A DNA stretch of 6,434 bases from CAIUMH01 sp037142475 (lineage in GTDB: Bacteria > Actinomycetota > Acidimicrobiia > Acidimicrobiales > RAAP-2): positions 1-6,434 of the forward strand of contig JBAXAR010000110.1 in NCBI GenBank assembly GCA_037142475.1, written 5' to 3'. The position numbers were made by a program, and so were the translations under genes. The notes beneath the pieces were generated by a model. It saw only the letters and a program-made list of their open reading frames with translations, was not told the origin of the DNA and did no database searches. Position 1 is the first letter of the stretch. Each line of letters opens with the position of its first letter. This document shows, in pieces, positions 1 through 6,226 of the stretch.

Positions 1-658
1 TCACGGCGATCGCCTGGAACTTCAGGGAGGCTCTCGGAGGCCGCGGGTGACTGCCCAGCAGGAGCCGCCAAAACAGGTAGCCAGCGACGATGTAGCTCGG
101 CGTCATCAGCCAGGTATGAACAGCCCAGTGCCGCGCCGCCCAATCGAACACCTTGGGGAGGTGCCAAAAAATCATCGTGGCGTTAAACACGACAATGACG
201 AGAATTGGTGCGGCGGCGGCCCGCGAGGCCAGCGTCGCCACCGGGCGCCCAGGGCCGACGTACCACCAGCGGAGAAGAGTCCGTCGAGTTCCGACAGGGA
301 GGGCGAAGAGCGCCGGGACGAACGGAGCAGCCACGATGAGAAGGATCGGGATGTAGAACATCTCGACAACATGGATGAGCATGTGGATCGTCATGTGCGA
401 CATCGACGCACCCATAAGGGGGCTTGAATCGATGAGGCACACGATGGCGATCGAACTCTCGAAGAGCCACGCCCTCGCTCTCCATGATCGCCGGCGACGC
501 CCCGTGCAGCGTTGCCGGAGCCGGCGCATACCGAGCTCTTCAATCCCAATGAGAAGCACTCCGATGATCCAGAGCGAACTGAGGTGCCACCCGTGCGGCA
601 TCGAGCTCATGGACCCCATGGAATCGTCCATGGCGGCGAGAACAACGGTGAGGTTCAC
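1..658 (-). CDS. ctaG: CtaG-family cytochrome c oxidase assembly protein (3' end beyond the window)
   Basis: The frame is open from a GTG at 658 to the left edge, giving 219 residues of a longer membrane protein. CtaG proteins of the caa3-oxidase type help deliver copper to the CuB centre of heme-copper oxidases. The visible family signs are a histidine-rich helix (H88, H92, H96 in SHMTIHMLIH) running into a hydrophobic AAPF stretch, the FWHLP motif at 164-168, and GYLFW at 193-197 followed by a GSHPRPPR turn. Membrane segments lie near 26-42, 65-80, 93-118, 147-166 and 186-202. The arginine-rich loop after segment 1 (45-62) puts the N-terminus outside, where residues 10-25 are rich in Met and His. 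An in-frame TGA at 665-667 limits the 5' end, and the GTG has a good ribosome binding site. The gene lies 22 bases after the secreted-protein gene and is probably cotranscribed with it. The C-terminal part, probably one or two more helices, is not seen. Confidence 0.85.
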   Translation of the reverse strand, partial: MNLTVVLAAMDDSMGSMSSMPHGWHLSSLWIIGVLLIGIEELGMRRLRQRCTGRRRRSWRARAWLFESSIAIVCLIDSSPLMGASMSHMTIHMLIHVVEMFYIPILLIVAAPFVPALFALPVGTRRTLLRWWYVGPGRPVATLASRAAAAPILVIVVFNATMIFWHLPKVFDWAARHWAVHTWLMTPSYIVAGYLFWRLLLGSHPRPPRASLKFQAIAV

Positions 659-667
659 CTGAGGTCA

Positions 668-675
668 CCTTCTCC
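668..675 (-). promoter_or_regulatory. Ribosome binding site of ctaG
   Basis: GGAGAAGG read on the minus strand, nine bases before the GTG at 658. It supports this GTG over the internal ATG codons at residues 10, 14, 17 and 20. The choice matters because it places the Met-rich exported N-terminus inside the protein. The site lies in the 22-base space after the stop of the upstream gene. Confidence 0.6.
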
Positions 676-680
676 ATCGC

Positions 681-1790
681 TCATCGGGAGGTTCCATAGG
701 GAATCGCGACACGCTGCATGCCAGAAATTGCCCACCGACCGCTGACTTCATCGAGAGAGCGCTCTGTCATGATCGAACCTTGAACGGCGATCGCCACGGC
801 CGGTCGGCTTTCCATCGATGGGACAACCACTTGCGTGGATGCGGGGAGCACCGGGCCAATCCATGGGCCCGGACCGGTCGCCGAGATTTCCCGAGCAGAG
901 ACTCCACGGCCACGCGTGACGGTGACGGCGTAGTGCCCATTTGATGCAGGCCCCAGAAAGATGACCGCTCGGAGTGCTTCGTTCGAGACTCCCGACGGCA
1001 CGCCCTTCTGGAGTGAGCCGGATCCCCCGACGGAAACAATGACGCGGCCGCCAGCAGCCAGAAGCGCCGAGTACCCACCGCCATTTCTTGCGTCAAGCCG
1101 AATGACCGAGGACGGAGAAGGTGATAGCGCTGGCAAACCGCTCCACTGTTTCGATCCGACACGACGCTCGAAGATCCCTGAGGCACCGGAGTGCCGACAC
1201 CTTCCCCCCACGGCGATCGACTGATCGTCCTCGACGACGACCGCAGTCAGCGCCGTGAGTCCGCAACGCCGTCCGGCCGTAGTGGCAGAGAGCTCTCGGA
1301 GTGTCGTGATCCGTCGGAGACGCCTCGAAGCATCGGCAGCGCCCACGACCTCTCCTCGGTCTGTCACCACCGCCAACGACCCATTCATACTGACCGAGGT
1401 TGGCCACGGTGCCAGGCCGGGGACCACCTCGCCCCCATGCACCTGGCGGCCGCTCACCAACGGGCTGATCGCTGTGGCTCTGAATCGAAAATACGGGAGG
1501 ACGGCGGAAAGGTCGGCTCGCGGCGAGGACACGATGATCCCGCCGTTGGTCGCTGCCCCCTTCGGCGTTGTCAGGATGAAACCAGACCCCGAGGAGGTGA
1601 AGGTCTCGAAAAATCGATCCTCGTCGTTCCCAAAGTGTCCCATCGCCACCACCACGGTCGCCTCACCATGCACCCCTACGATGCCCCCGACGAGCGGCGA
1701 AAGGGCACCGGTTTGCTTTGCCGCGCCAGCAGGACTCGCCGCCATCAGCGCCGAACACATGATGAGAAAGCCAACGCTGATCCTCCTCAC
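681..1790 (-). CDS. Exported protein of unknown function with propeller-like repeats
   Basis: This 369-residue protein belongs to no family I can name. It begins with a signal peptide: R2-R3, a hydrophobic core at 4-17, and an Ala-rich exit with likely cleavage around ASPAGA/AKQ (residue 23). No lipobox is evident, so the mature protein is probably soluble outside the cell membrane. The mature part is rich in Gly, Val, Ser and Ala, and alternates short beta-type strands with turns. Three segments look alike (119-137, 215-233, 309-326): each has an aromatic residue, a Gly/Pro turn, Leu-Pro or Leu-Ser, and then a Val/Ser strand, as in propeller blades. Only two cysteines remain after cleavage (C176, C198), which could form a disulfide. 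The GTG start at 1790 overlaps the stop of the Sco fusion as GTGA; the frame reaches to an ATG at 1877, but that start would bury the signal peptide. Its position between Sco and CtaG suggests a role with an exported copper enzyme. That role is inference. Confidence 0.75.
   Translation of the reverse strand: MRRISVGFLIMCSALMAASPAGAAKQTGALSPLVGGIVGVHGEATVVVAMGHFGNDEDRFFETFTSSGSGFILTTPKGAATNGGIIVSSPRADLSAVLPYFRFRATAISPLVSGRQVHGGEVVPGLAPWPTSVSMNGSLAVVTDRGEVVGAADASRRLRRITTLRELSATTAGRRCGLTALTAVVVEDDQSIAVGGRCRHSGASGIFERRVGSKQWSGLPALSPSPSSVIRLDARNGGGYSALLAAGGRVIVSVGGSGSLQKGVPSGVSNEALRAVIFLGPASNGHYAVTVTRGRGVSAREISATGPGPWIGPVLPASTQVVVPSMESRPAVAIAVQGSIMTERSLDEVSGRWAISGMQRVAIPYGTSR
1787..1790 (-). other. 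GTGA start/stop overlap (translational coupling)
   Basis: The TGA stop of the Sco fusion (1789-1787) overlaps the GTG start of the exported protein (1790-1788). Upstream there is only a weak purine patch (GAGCAG, GGG) and no proper ribosome binding site, so the second gene is probably translated by ribosomes ending the first. This implies linked production of the two proteins. Confidence 0.65.
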
Positions 1791-3559
1791 CGAAGAGCCC
1801 GGATCTGCTCGACGATGAGGGCAGTCGTCGATTGGCCAGTGACGCTTCCCTCGTCTGGTCCCGGCGTCAGGTTCCACGTCGCCCTGAGTTTGCCCCTTGC
1901 GTCAATGATGAAGACAGCCTCCCCGTGTGCCACCATCGCCCCCGCCCCCACCGCGGCTACGTTCACGCCGTATCGCTGCCACGTCTGGCGAAGCATGGTC
2001 GGACTCCCCGTGGCGAATCGCCACTGTGCCCAATCGTCGAAACCCTCTTGCCGCGTGAAAGTAACGGTCGCCTGCCGAGAGTCGAACCGTCCATTGGCAG
2101 AAATCGCCAGAAAGAGAACATCGGATGGCCAGCCAAGTTCCCGAGCCGCAGCACGCATCTCCTGCGCCTCAATCGGGCACTCCGAGGTGCACACGGCGTC
2201 GATGAATGACAGCACCACAGTGTGACCTCGGAGCGTTGCCAGCGAGATTGGTTCACCCCGCTGATCGATGAGCTGAAAATCAGGAGCGGGTACACCGCCA
2301 AGATCTGCGACGGTCCCACCTGTGGCAACTGCTGCCTCCGAGGTGGCTCCCGGCAGAATCCCGATACTGCTGATCACCAGCGCCCCAACCAGGACGACAC
2401 CAGCGCTTGCGGCGGACCCGCCGATACGCGCCAAGGCACCGAAGGATCGAGGACGTCGTGCCCCCCCACCGTCCATTCCCGGGATCGCCGCGGGCGTGTC
2501 GCCTCGGTGGTCGAGCAGGGCCAGTCCGGCCGCAAGAAGGAAAATTACCGAAGGCACCATTGAGTTGATGTCAGTACTGATCCCACCAAAGACTCCAAAG
2601 TCCTGGATCATGACCCAGTCGGCCAGCGCCAGGGACCCATAGAGCCACAGTGACATGAGGATCCACCGACGCGACGCCATCAGGAAACCGACCCCACTCA
2701 GTGCCAACCCCACGACCACGACAGCATTGAAGATCCACGAGCCGTCCAGCGTCGCCTGGGCCACCCAATGCTGGAGTGAGGCCGTGATTCCTGGCTGGCC
2801 CAAGGCCCCCATATCCTGCGCCATCGAGGAGAGTGGCCGGACCGAGGCAGGACCCTCACCCCAGAATCCTCGGCCTGGCCACGCTTGAAGTGCAGCGAGA
2901 AGTACGAGGCCGACCCCGATCCCCCTCGAGGTCCACCGGACAATGCTGCGGCGGCTGAGCCAGAGTGGTGGAACACCAAGAGCGACTCCGGCGAGGACGT
3001 AAAAAAGGGAGGCTCCGGGGGCTCCAAACATCCAACTGAGTGGGCCGACAAACATTCCTCCGAGCCCGTTGCCGATCACCCAGACCACCGCACCCCATGC
3101 GGCAGATGCCCAGCCAGCGGCCCGCGACCACCAGCCGTCGCGGGCGACGAGAAGCCACACCCCAAGTCCTAGCTCGAGCCACACCACCGCTGAGGCACCA
3201 AGAACTGGATGCCGGAGCCACGCATTCGAGGCGAGGGAGACCAGATGGTTCAGAGCACCAGGAGCGGTCGCCACCGTCGGGAGAACAACGGCGGAGGGAA
3301 GGCCAATCGGCATCGACGGCTGCAGCTGCAGAATCCCAGCGATGATCCAGAGGCCACCGAAGCCAAGCCGGAGAATCCTTCTCGCAACGGGCTCATCGAT
3401 GACCGGGGGCAGTGGTCGGCGTTGCGCAAGCACCACAGCCAGACCGGCGGCCAACAGTGCCACGGCGAGGACAAGAAGAATCTGGTGCGTCAACGCCGAA
3501 GAGAAGCGCTCGACGATCAGTGGATTGCGAAGCTTGAGGGAACCACCCATTCCCGGCAC
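1787..3559 (-). CDS. Polytopic membrane protein fused to a C-terminal Sco (SCO1/SenC) copper-thioredoxin domain
   Basis: This 590-residue protein has two parts. Residues 1-405 form a membrane domain with about ten predicted segments (near 27-45, 64-80, 119-138, 147-165, 183-200, 213-228, 275-293, 299-315, 334-350 and 382-402). It has glycine/aromatic-rich loops at 162-180 and 317-335 and is DoxX-like in feel, but I cannot assign its family. Residues 422-590 form a Sco domain: PDFQLIDQRG opening, CxxxCP at C457-C461-P462, and H545 before FIIDARG. The spacing between the cysteines and the histidine matches the copper ligands of Sco proteins. Basic residues at 368-378 place the loop before the last segment inside, so the Sco domain lies outside the cell. 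Sco proteins deliver copper to, or reduce the thiols of, the CuA site of cytochrome oxidase; most are about 200 residues with one anchor, so this is an unusually large fusion. The GTG start has AGGGGG seven bases upstream and an in-frame TGA is close behind. The function of the membrane part is unknown. Confidence 0.85.
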   Translation of the reverse strand: MPGMGGSLKLRNPLIVERFSSALTHQILLVLAVALLAAGLAVVLAQRRPLPPVIDEPVARRILRLGFGGLWIIAGILQLQPSMPIGLPSAVVLPTVATAPGALNHLVSLASNAWLRHPVLGASAVVWLELGLGVWLLVARDGWWSRAAGWASAAWGAVVWVIGNGLGGMFVGPLSWMFGAPGASLFYVLAGVALGVPPLWLSRRSIVRWTSRGIGVGLVLLAALQAWPGRGFWGEGPASVRPLSSMAQDMGALGQPGITASLQHWVAQATLDGSWIFNAVVVVGLALSGVGFLMASRRWILMSLWLYGSLALADWVMIQDFGVFGGISTDINSMVPSVIFLLAAGLALLDHRGDTPAAIPGMDGGGARRPRSFGALARIGGSAASAGVVLVGALVISSIGILPGATSEAAVATGGTVADLGGVPAPDFQLIDQRGEPISLATLRGHTVVLSFIDAVCTSECPIEAQEMRAAARELGWPSDVLFLAISANGRFDSRQATVTFTRQEGFDDWAQWRFATGSPTMLRQTWQRYGVNVAAVGAGAMVAHGEAVFIIDARGKLRATWNLTPGPDEGSVTGQSTTALIVEQIRALR

Positions 3560-3566
3560 GTCGTCA

Positions 3567-3572
3567 CCCCCT
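3567..3572 (-). promoter_or_regulatory. Ribosome binding site of the Sco fusion gene
   Basis: AGGGGG on the minus strand, seven bases before the GTG at 3559. It supports that GTG as start over the ATG three codons later (3550). Confidence 0.5.
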
Positions 3573-3588
3573 GTTGCGAACCATCAAT

Positions 3589-3602
3589 GCCGAGTGCTCG
3601 GC
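3589..3602. promoter_or_regulatory. 14-base palindrome upstream of the copper cluster
   Basis: GCCGAGTGCTCGGC on the plus strand has 6-base arms and a 2-base centre. It lies in the 103-base gap (3560-3662) between nusB and the Sco fusion, 29 bases before the fusion's start. It could be an operator or a short hairpin of five pairs with a 4-base loop. No T-run follows, so it is a poor intrinsic terminator. A weak -10-like TACAGT (3626-3621) with a poor -35 (CCGTCA, 3649-3644, 17-base spacer) lies just upstream and would put transcription start close to the palindrome. The promoter reading is tentative. Confidence 0.3.
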
Positions 3603-3662
3603 GATCCCCTCGACTCCCCGACTGTAGTGATCGCAATCTGAGATGACGGCGAGGATCCGTGA

Positions 3663-4055
3663 TCAGGATTCGGCGGACAGCACCGCAGAGAGCACACCAT
3701 TGACGAATGACCCAGAGGACTCGGTGGAGTAGGTCTTGGCCAGATCGACGGCTTCGTTGAGCACCACGGCCGGTGGCGGAGGGTCTTCACCCCTCAGCTC
3801 GGAGATGGCCAACTCCATCACCAGACGGTCGATGAGTCCGATTCGATCGAGTGGCCAGTTCTTCGCAGTGGTCTCGATGGCCGTGCGGGCCTCCGCCCCA
3901 TGCTGCGAGGTGAGTTGGACGAGGAGCGCGCAGTAGGGATCAGGCGCCACGGTCAACTCGTCGAGCACCTCAACGGGATCAACGTGCTTCTGTGCTGCCT
4001 CGTAGATGAGGGCAAGGGCGCGCTCGCGCGCCTCATGACGGCCCGTAACGGACAT
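3663..4055 (-). CDS. nusB: Transcription antitermination factor NusB
   Basis: NusB is a cytoplasmic all-helical protein that pairs with NusE (ribosomal protein S10), binds boxA RNA, and keeps RNA polymerase processive on ribosomal RNA operons. The 130-residue length is normal. Family features are the N-terminal RHEARERALALIYEA helix (6-20), the WPLDRIGLIDRLVMELAISEL block (67-87), the NEAVDLAKTYS motif (100-110) and the C-terminal SFVNGVL (116-122). The ATG at 4055 follows the efp stop after 20 bases. Its ribosome binding site is weak (AAGGA about 14 bases away), which fits translation in an operon with efp. No clear terminator follows the gene. Confidence 0.95.
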   Translation of the reverse strand: MSVTGRHEARERALALIYEAAQKHVDPVEVLDELTVAPDPYCALLVQLTSQHGAEARTAIETTAKNWPLDRIGLIDRLVMELAISELRGEDPPPPAVVLNEAVDLAKTYSTESSGSFVNGVLSAVLSAES

Positions 4056-4075
4056 GGGGAGACGACCGTCCTTGC

Positions 4076-4636
4076 TTAGGCGCGGGTGAGGTAGTCGCCG
4101 GTTCGGGTGTCGACTTTGACGACGTCACCCTCATTGACAAACAACGGAACTTGGATCGTCAATCCGGTCTCAAGTGTGGCGGGCTTGCGAGCCCCCGAGA
4201 CTCGGTCGCCCTGGACCCCAGGCTCAGTCTCGGCGATCGTCAGGAGAACAGATGCCGGCAACTCGATGCCGATGATCTCATCTTTGTAGCTCTGGAGGTT
4301 CGCCCCATCTCCCACTTTGAGGTAATGCACCGCATCACCAAGGGCGCTCGGCGCAACGGTGGTCTGCTCGTAGGTCGACTGATCCATGAAGACATAGTCA
4401 TCGCCGTCTCGGTAGAGGAATTGGGTCTCACTCTTCTCGACGATCGCCTGATCCAACTTCTCGTCCGCTCGAAACGTGCGCTCCACGGTGGCTCCGGTGC
4501 GCACATTCTTCAACTTTGTGCGCACGAATGCTCCGCCCTTCCCGGGCTTCACGTGCTGGAACTCAACGACGCTGAAAAGCCCCTCAGCGAGGTTCAAGGT
4601 CATGCCGTTCTTGAGATCGTTCGTTGACACAGCCAT
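4076..4636 (-). CDS. efp: Translation elongation factor P
   Basis: EF-P enters the ribosomal E site and helps peptide bonds form at polyproline stretches. The 186 residues match the usual length and the three-barrel layout: KOW-like N-domain (about 1-64), an OB domain (about 67-128), and a C-terminal OB domain that carries the signature GLTIQVPLFVNEGDVVKVDTRTGDYLTR. The tip of the functional loop is K33 in VKPGKGGAF, the position that is lysylated in E. coli, rhamnosylated as arginine in other groups, and left bare in some actinobacteria. No modification gene is in the window. The ATG at 4636 shares its A with the pepQ stop (TGATG), and GGAAG lies ten bases upstream. The frame continues upstream to 4804, but that part overlaps pepQ and lacks EF-P similarity. 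Confidence 0.97.
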   Translation of the reverse strand: MAVSTNDLKNGMTLNLAEGLFSVVEFQHVKPGKGGAFVRTKLKNVRTGATVERTFRADEKLDQAIVEKSETQFLYRDGDDYVFMDQSTYEQTTVAPSALGDAVHYLKVGDGANLQSYKDEIIGIELPASVLLTIAETEPGVQGDRVSGARKPATLETGLTIQVPLFVNEGDVVKVDTRTGDYLTRA

Positions 4637-5760
4637 CAGGCAACTACTTCCTTCGTGAATCGAGTCAGTGCTTCCGCACCTTGGGGGGTGACGACCAACG
4701 TGTCTTCGATGCGCACGCCGCCGACCCCGGCGACGTAGACGCCAGGCTCGACAGTCACGACCGCACCAGCCTCCAAGATAGCCGTCCCCTGCGAGGAGAC
4801 CCATGGAAGCTCGTGGATGTCGAGGCCGACTCCATGGCCAGTCGAGTGCTCGAAGCGCTCGGCCATGCCGCCGGCAGCAATGATCGAGCGACAGGCATCG
4901 TCAACAGCGGCGGCGGCGGCGCCTGGCACGACGGCCTCCACGCCTGCTCTCTGAGAGGCCAACACAAGATCGAAGATCTCTTTGAGAGCACCTGCCGGGG
5001 GGCCACCCACCACGAAGGTTCTCGTCATGTCGGATCGGTAGCCTTCGAACGTCGCCCCGAAGTCGATCACGACAGGATCTCCCACTTTGATGATCCGGTC
5101 ACTGGGATGGTGGTGCGGCTTGGCCGAGTTCTCCCCCGCCGCCACGATGGTCTCAAAGGCCACTGACTCAGCTCCGAGGCTCCGCATGGCCGAGTCGAGG
5201 GCGAGGGCGAAGAGGGTCTCGGAGATAGGTGTGGATCCGGTGTCACTCAGAAGATGCAGCACCTCGCCGAGTGCTGCGTCGGCGATCGCCGCTGCATGGC
5301 GCATTCGGTCGACCTCGCCGACATCTTTGATCTGCCGCAGGGCTTCGACAACCCCAGAGGTGGCGACGCAAGAGCGATTCACCCTGGCCTCCCATGCGGT
5401 GGCCTGCGCCCAGGTGACGTCATCGGCTTCAAGTCCGATTCTGACCGCACCGTCGAGCGCTCCAAGCAACGCCACTCGCTGGTCCTCGACACCACCGATC
5501 GAGATATCAACCAGGGCTGATGCGCCAGACGCTGCGAGTTGCTCGCCGGCTTGGGTGCGGTAGCGACCATCAGTGGTCAGGACCGCCGAGGCTTCGGTGA
5601 TGGCCAATACGCCAGCCGAGCCGGTGAATCCCGTCAGGTATCTGACGTTGGTCAGATTGGTCACCACAAGCCCGTCCACACCGGCCCCATCAAGGGCGGC
5701 CCTCAGTCGGAGCAGGCGCCCGGGGATGTCGAGTGGGCTGAGATCAGGAACAGAGAGCAT
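4636..5760 (-). CDS. pepQ: M24-family Xaa-Pro peptidase (PepQ-like aminopeptidase P family)
   Basis: This is a cytoplasmic dimetal peptidase that cleaves bonds next to proline; family members are either Xaa-Pro dipeptidases or aminopeptidases, and the sequence alone does not decide which. The 374 residues hold a creatinase-type N-terminal domain (about 14-140, with TNLTNVRYLTGF and TTDGRY) and a pita-bread catalytic domain (about 148-365). All five metal ligands are present: D233 (VIDFG), D244 (SDMTRT), H309 (TGHGVG), E338 (VEPGVY) and E352 (RIEDT). Accessory histidines lie at PHHHPS (216-218) and DIHE (316). The ATG at 5760 has AAAGG seven bases upstream, overlapping the aroQ stop region; the frame extends to 5925 but only through aroQ. 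Placement between aroQ and efp is conserved in actinobacteria and Bacillus relatives. It makes sense beside EF-P as another proline-related function, though that link is only suggestive. Confidence 0.93.
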   Translation of the reverse strand: MLSVPDLSPLDIPGRLLRLRAALDGAGVDGLVVTNLTNVRYLTGFTGSAGVLAITEASAVLTTDGRYRTQAGEQLAASGASALVDISIGGVEDQRVALLGALDGAVRIGLEADDVTWAQATAWEARVNRSCVATSGVVEALRQIKDVGEVDRMRHAAAIADAALGEVLHLLSDTGSTPISETLFALALDSAMRSLGAESVAFETIVAAGENSAKPHHHPSDRIIKVGDPVVIDFGATFEGYRSDMTRTFVVGGPPAGALKEIFDLVLASQRAGVEAVVPGAAAAAVDDACRSIIAAGGMAERFEHSTGHGVGLDIHELPWVSSQGTAILEAGAVVTVEPGVYVAGVGGVRIEDTLVVTPQGAEALTRFTKEVVA

Positions 5761-5770
5761 CAGGTGGCCT

Positions 5771-6226
5771 TTAGTGGGTCTCGGAGAGAATTCGCGAGAC
5801 TGCCTCGATCGCCAGAACATAACCAAGGGCGCCGAATCCGGCGATAACTCCATCGGCGACGGGAGCGATGACCGACGTGTGCCGGAACGGTTCCCGAGCG
5901 GCAGGGTTTGAGAGGTGGAGCTCAATCACGGGCCCCTCAAAGGCAGCGAGGGCATCGTGGATCGCCCACGAGGTATGCGTCAGTGCGCCGGCGTTGATCA
6001 CGATGGCAGCGCTTGTCCCTCGTGCGGCGTGAATCGCCTCGATGAGATCACCTTCGTGATTCGACTGAAGGTGACGGAGGGTCAGGCCTGCCGCAACCGC
6101 AGCCGTCTGGGAACGCGCCACGTGATCAGCGAGCGTGTCAGTCCCATAGATGGCTGGCTCTCGATCACCAAGGAGATCAAGGTTCGGCCCGGAGAGGAGA
6201 AGGACTTCCGATCCGTTCGTGCTCAT
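5771..6226 (-). CDS. aroQ: Type II 3-dehydroquinate dehydratase
   Basis: The enzyme converts 3-dehydroquinate to 3-dehydroshikimate, the third step of the shikimate pathway to aromatic amino acids; type II enzymes are dodecamers of about 150-residue subunits. The 151 residues show GPNLDLLG (13-20), the flexible lid with R22 and catalytic Y27 (DREPAIYG), QSNHEGDLI (54-62), N78 and H84 (INAGALTHTS), H104, S106 and N107 (ELHLSNP), and RE-PFRH with R115. All catalytic residues of the family are present; the GPNL-N-LLG position, commonly Asn, is Asp here. The ATG at 6226 overlaps the aroB stop as ATGA, so the product of the previous pathway enzyme is made from the same message. It was named aroD in mycobacteria. 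Confidence 0.96.
   Translation of the reverse strand: MSTNGSEVLLLSGPNLDLLGDREPAIYGTDTLADHVARSQTAAVAAGLTLRHLQSNHEGDLIEAIHAARGTSAAIVINAGALTHTSWAIHDALAAFEGPVIELHLSNPAAREPFRHTSVIAPVADGVIAGFGALGYVLAIEAVSRILSETH

Noticed and set aside
172..485. Two minus-strand open frames of 66 and 100 codons
   Set aside because: Both overlap ctaG in other frames; the CtaG frame carries recognisable motifs and these do not.
47..745. Plus-strand open frames opposite ctaG and the end of the exported-protein gene
   Set aside because: They are shadows with charged, biased composition and no recognisable domain.
1791..1877. 29-codon 5' extension of the exported-protein gene to an ATG at 1877
   Set aside because: It would place a charged segment before a clear signal peptide and overlap the Sco domain by 91 bases; the GTG at 1790 is a better start.
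1191..2225. Plus-strand open frame of 344 codons
   Set aside because: It lies antisense to the exported-protein gene and the Sco domain, has the Arg/Ser/Pro/His-rich composition of a shadow frame in high-GC DNA, and shows no domain.
3622..3628. ACTACAG resembling half of a BlaI/CopY-type operator (TACA-n2-TGTA)
   Set aside because: The matching second half is missing, so the site is not supported.
3601..3634. GCGATC / GATCGC inverted repeat in the nusB-sco gap
   Set aside because: The arms are only six bases with a 22-base loop, and no T-run follows; this is expected by chance in this sequence.
3069..3646. Plus-strand open frames of 145-190 codons
   Set aside because: They are antisense to the membrane domain of the Sco fusion, which has convincing helices; the plus-strand products are low-complexity Arg/Ala/Pro-rich.
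4637..4804. 56-codon 5' extension of efp
   Set aside because: It lies inside pepQ, is Arg/Gly-rich and unlike EF-P; the ATG at 4636 gives the standard length.
5761..5925. 55-codon 5' extension of pepQ
   Set aside because: It lies inside aroQ; the ATG at 5760 has a suitable ribosome binding site and fits the family N-terminus.
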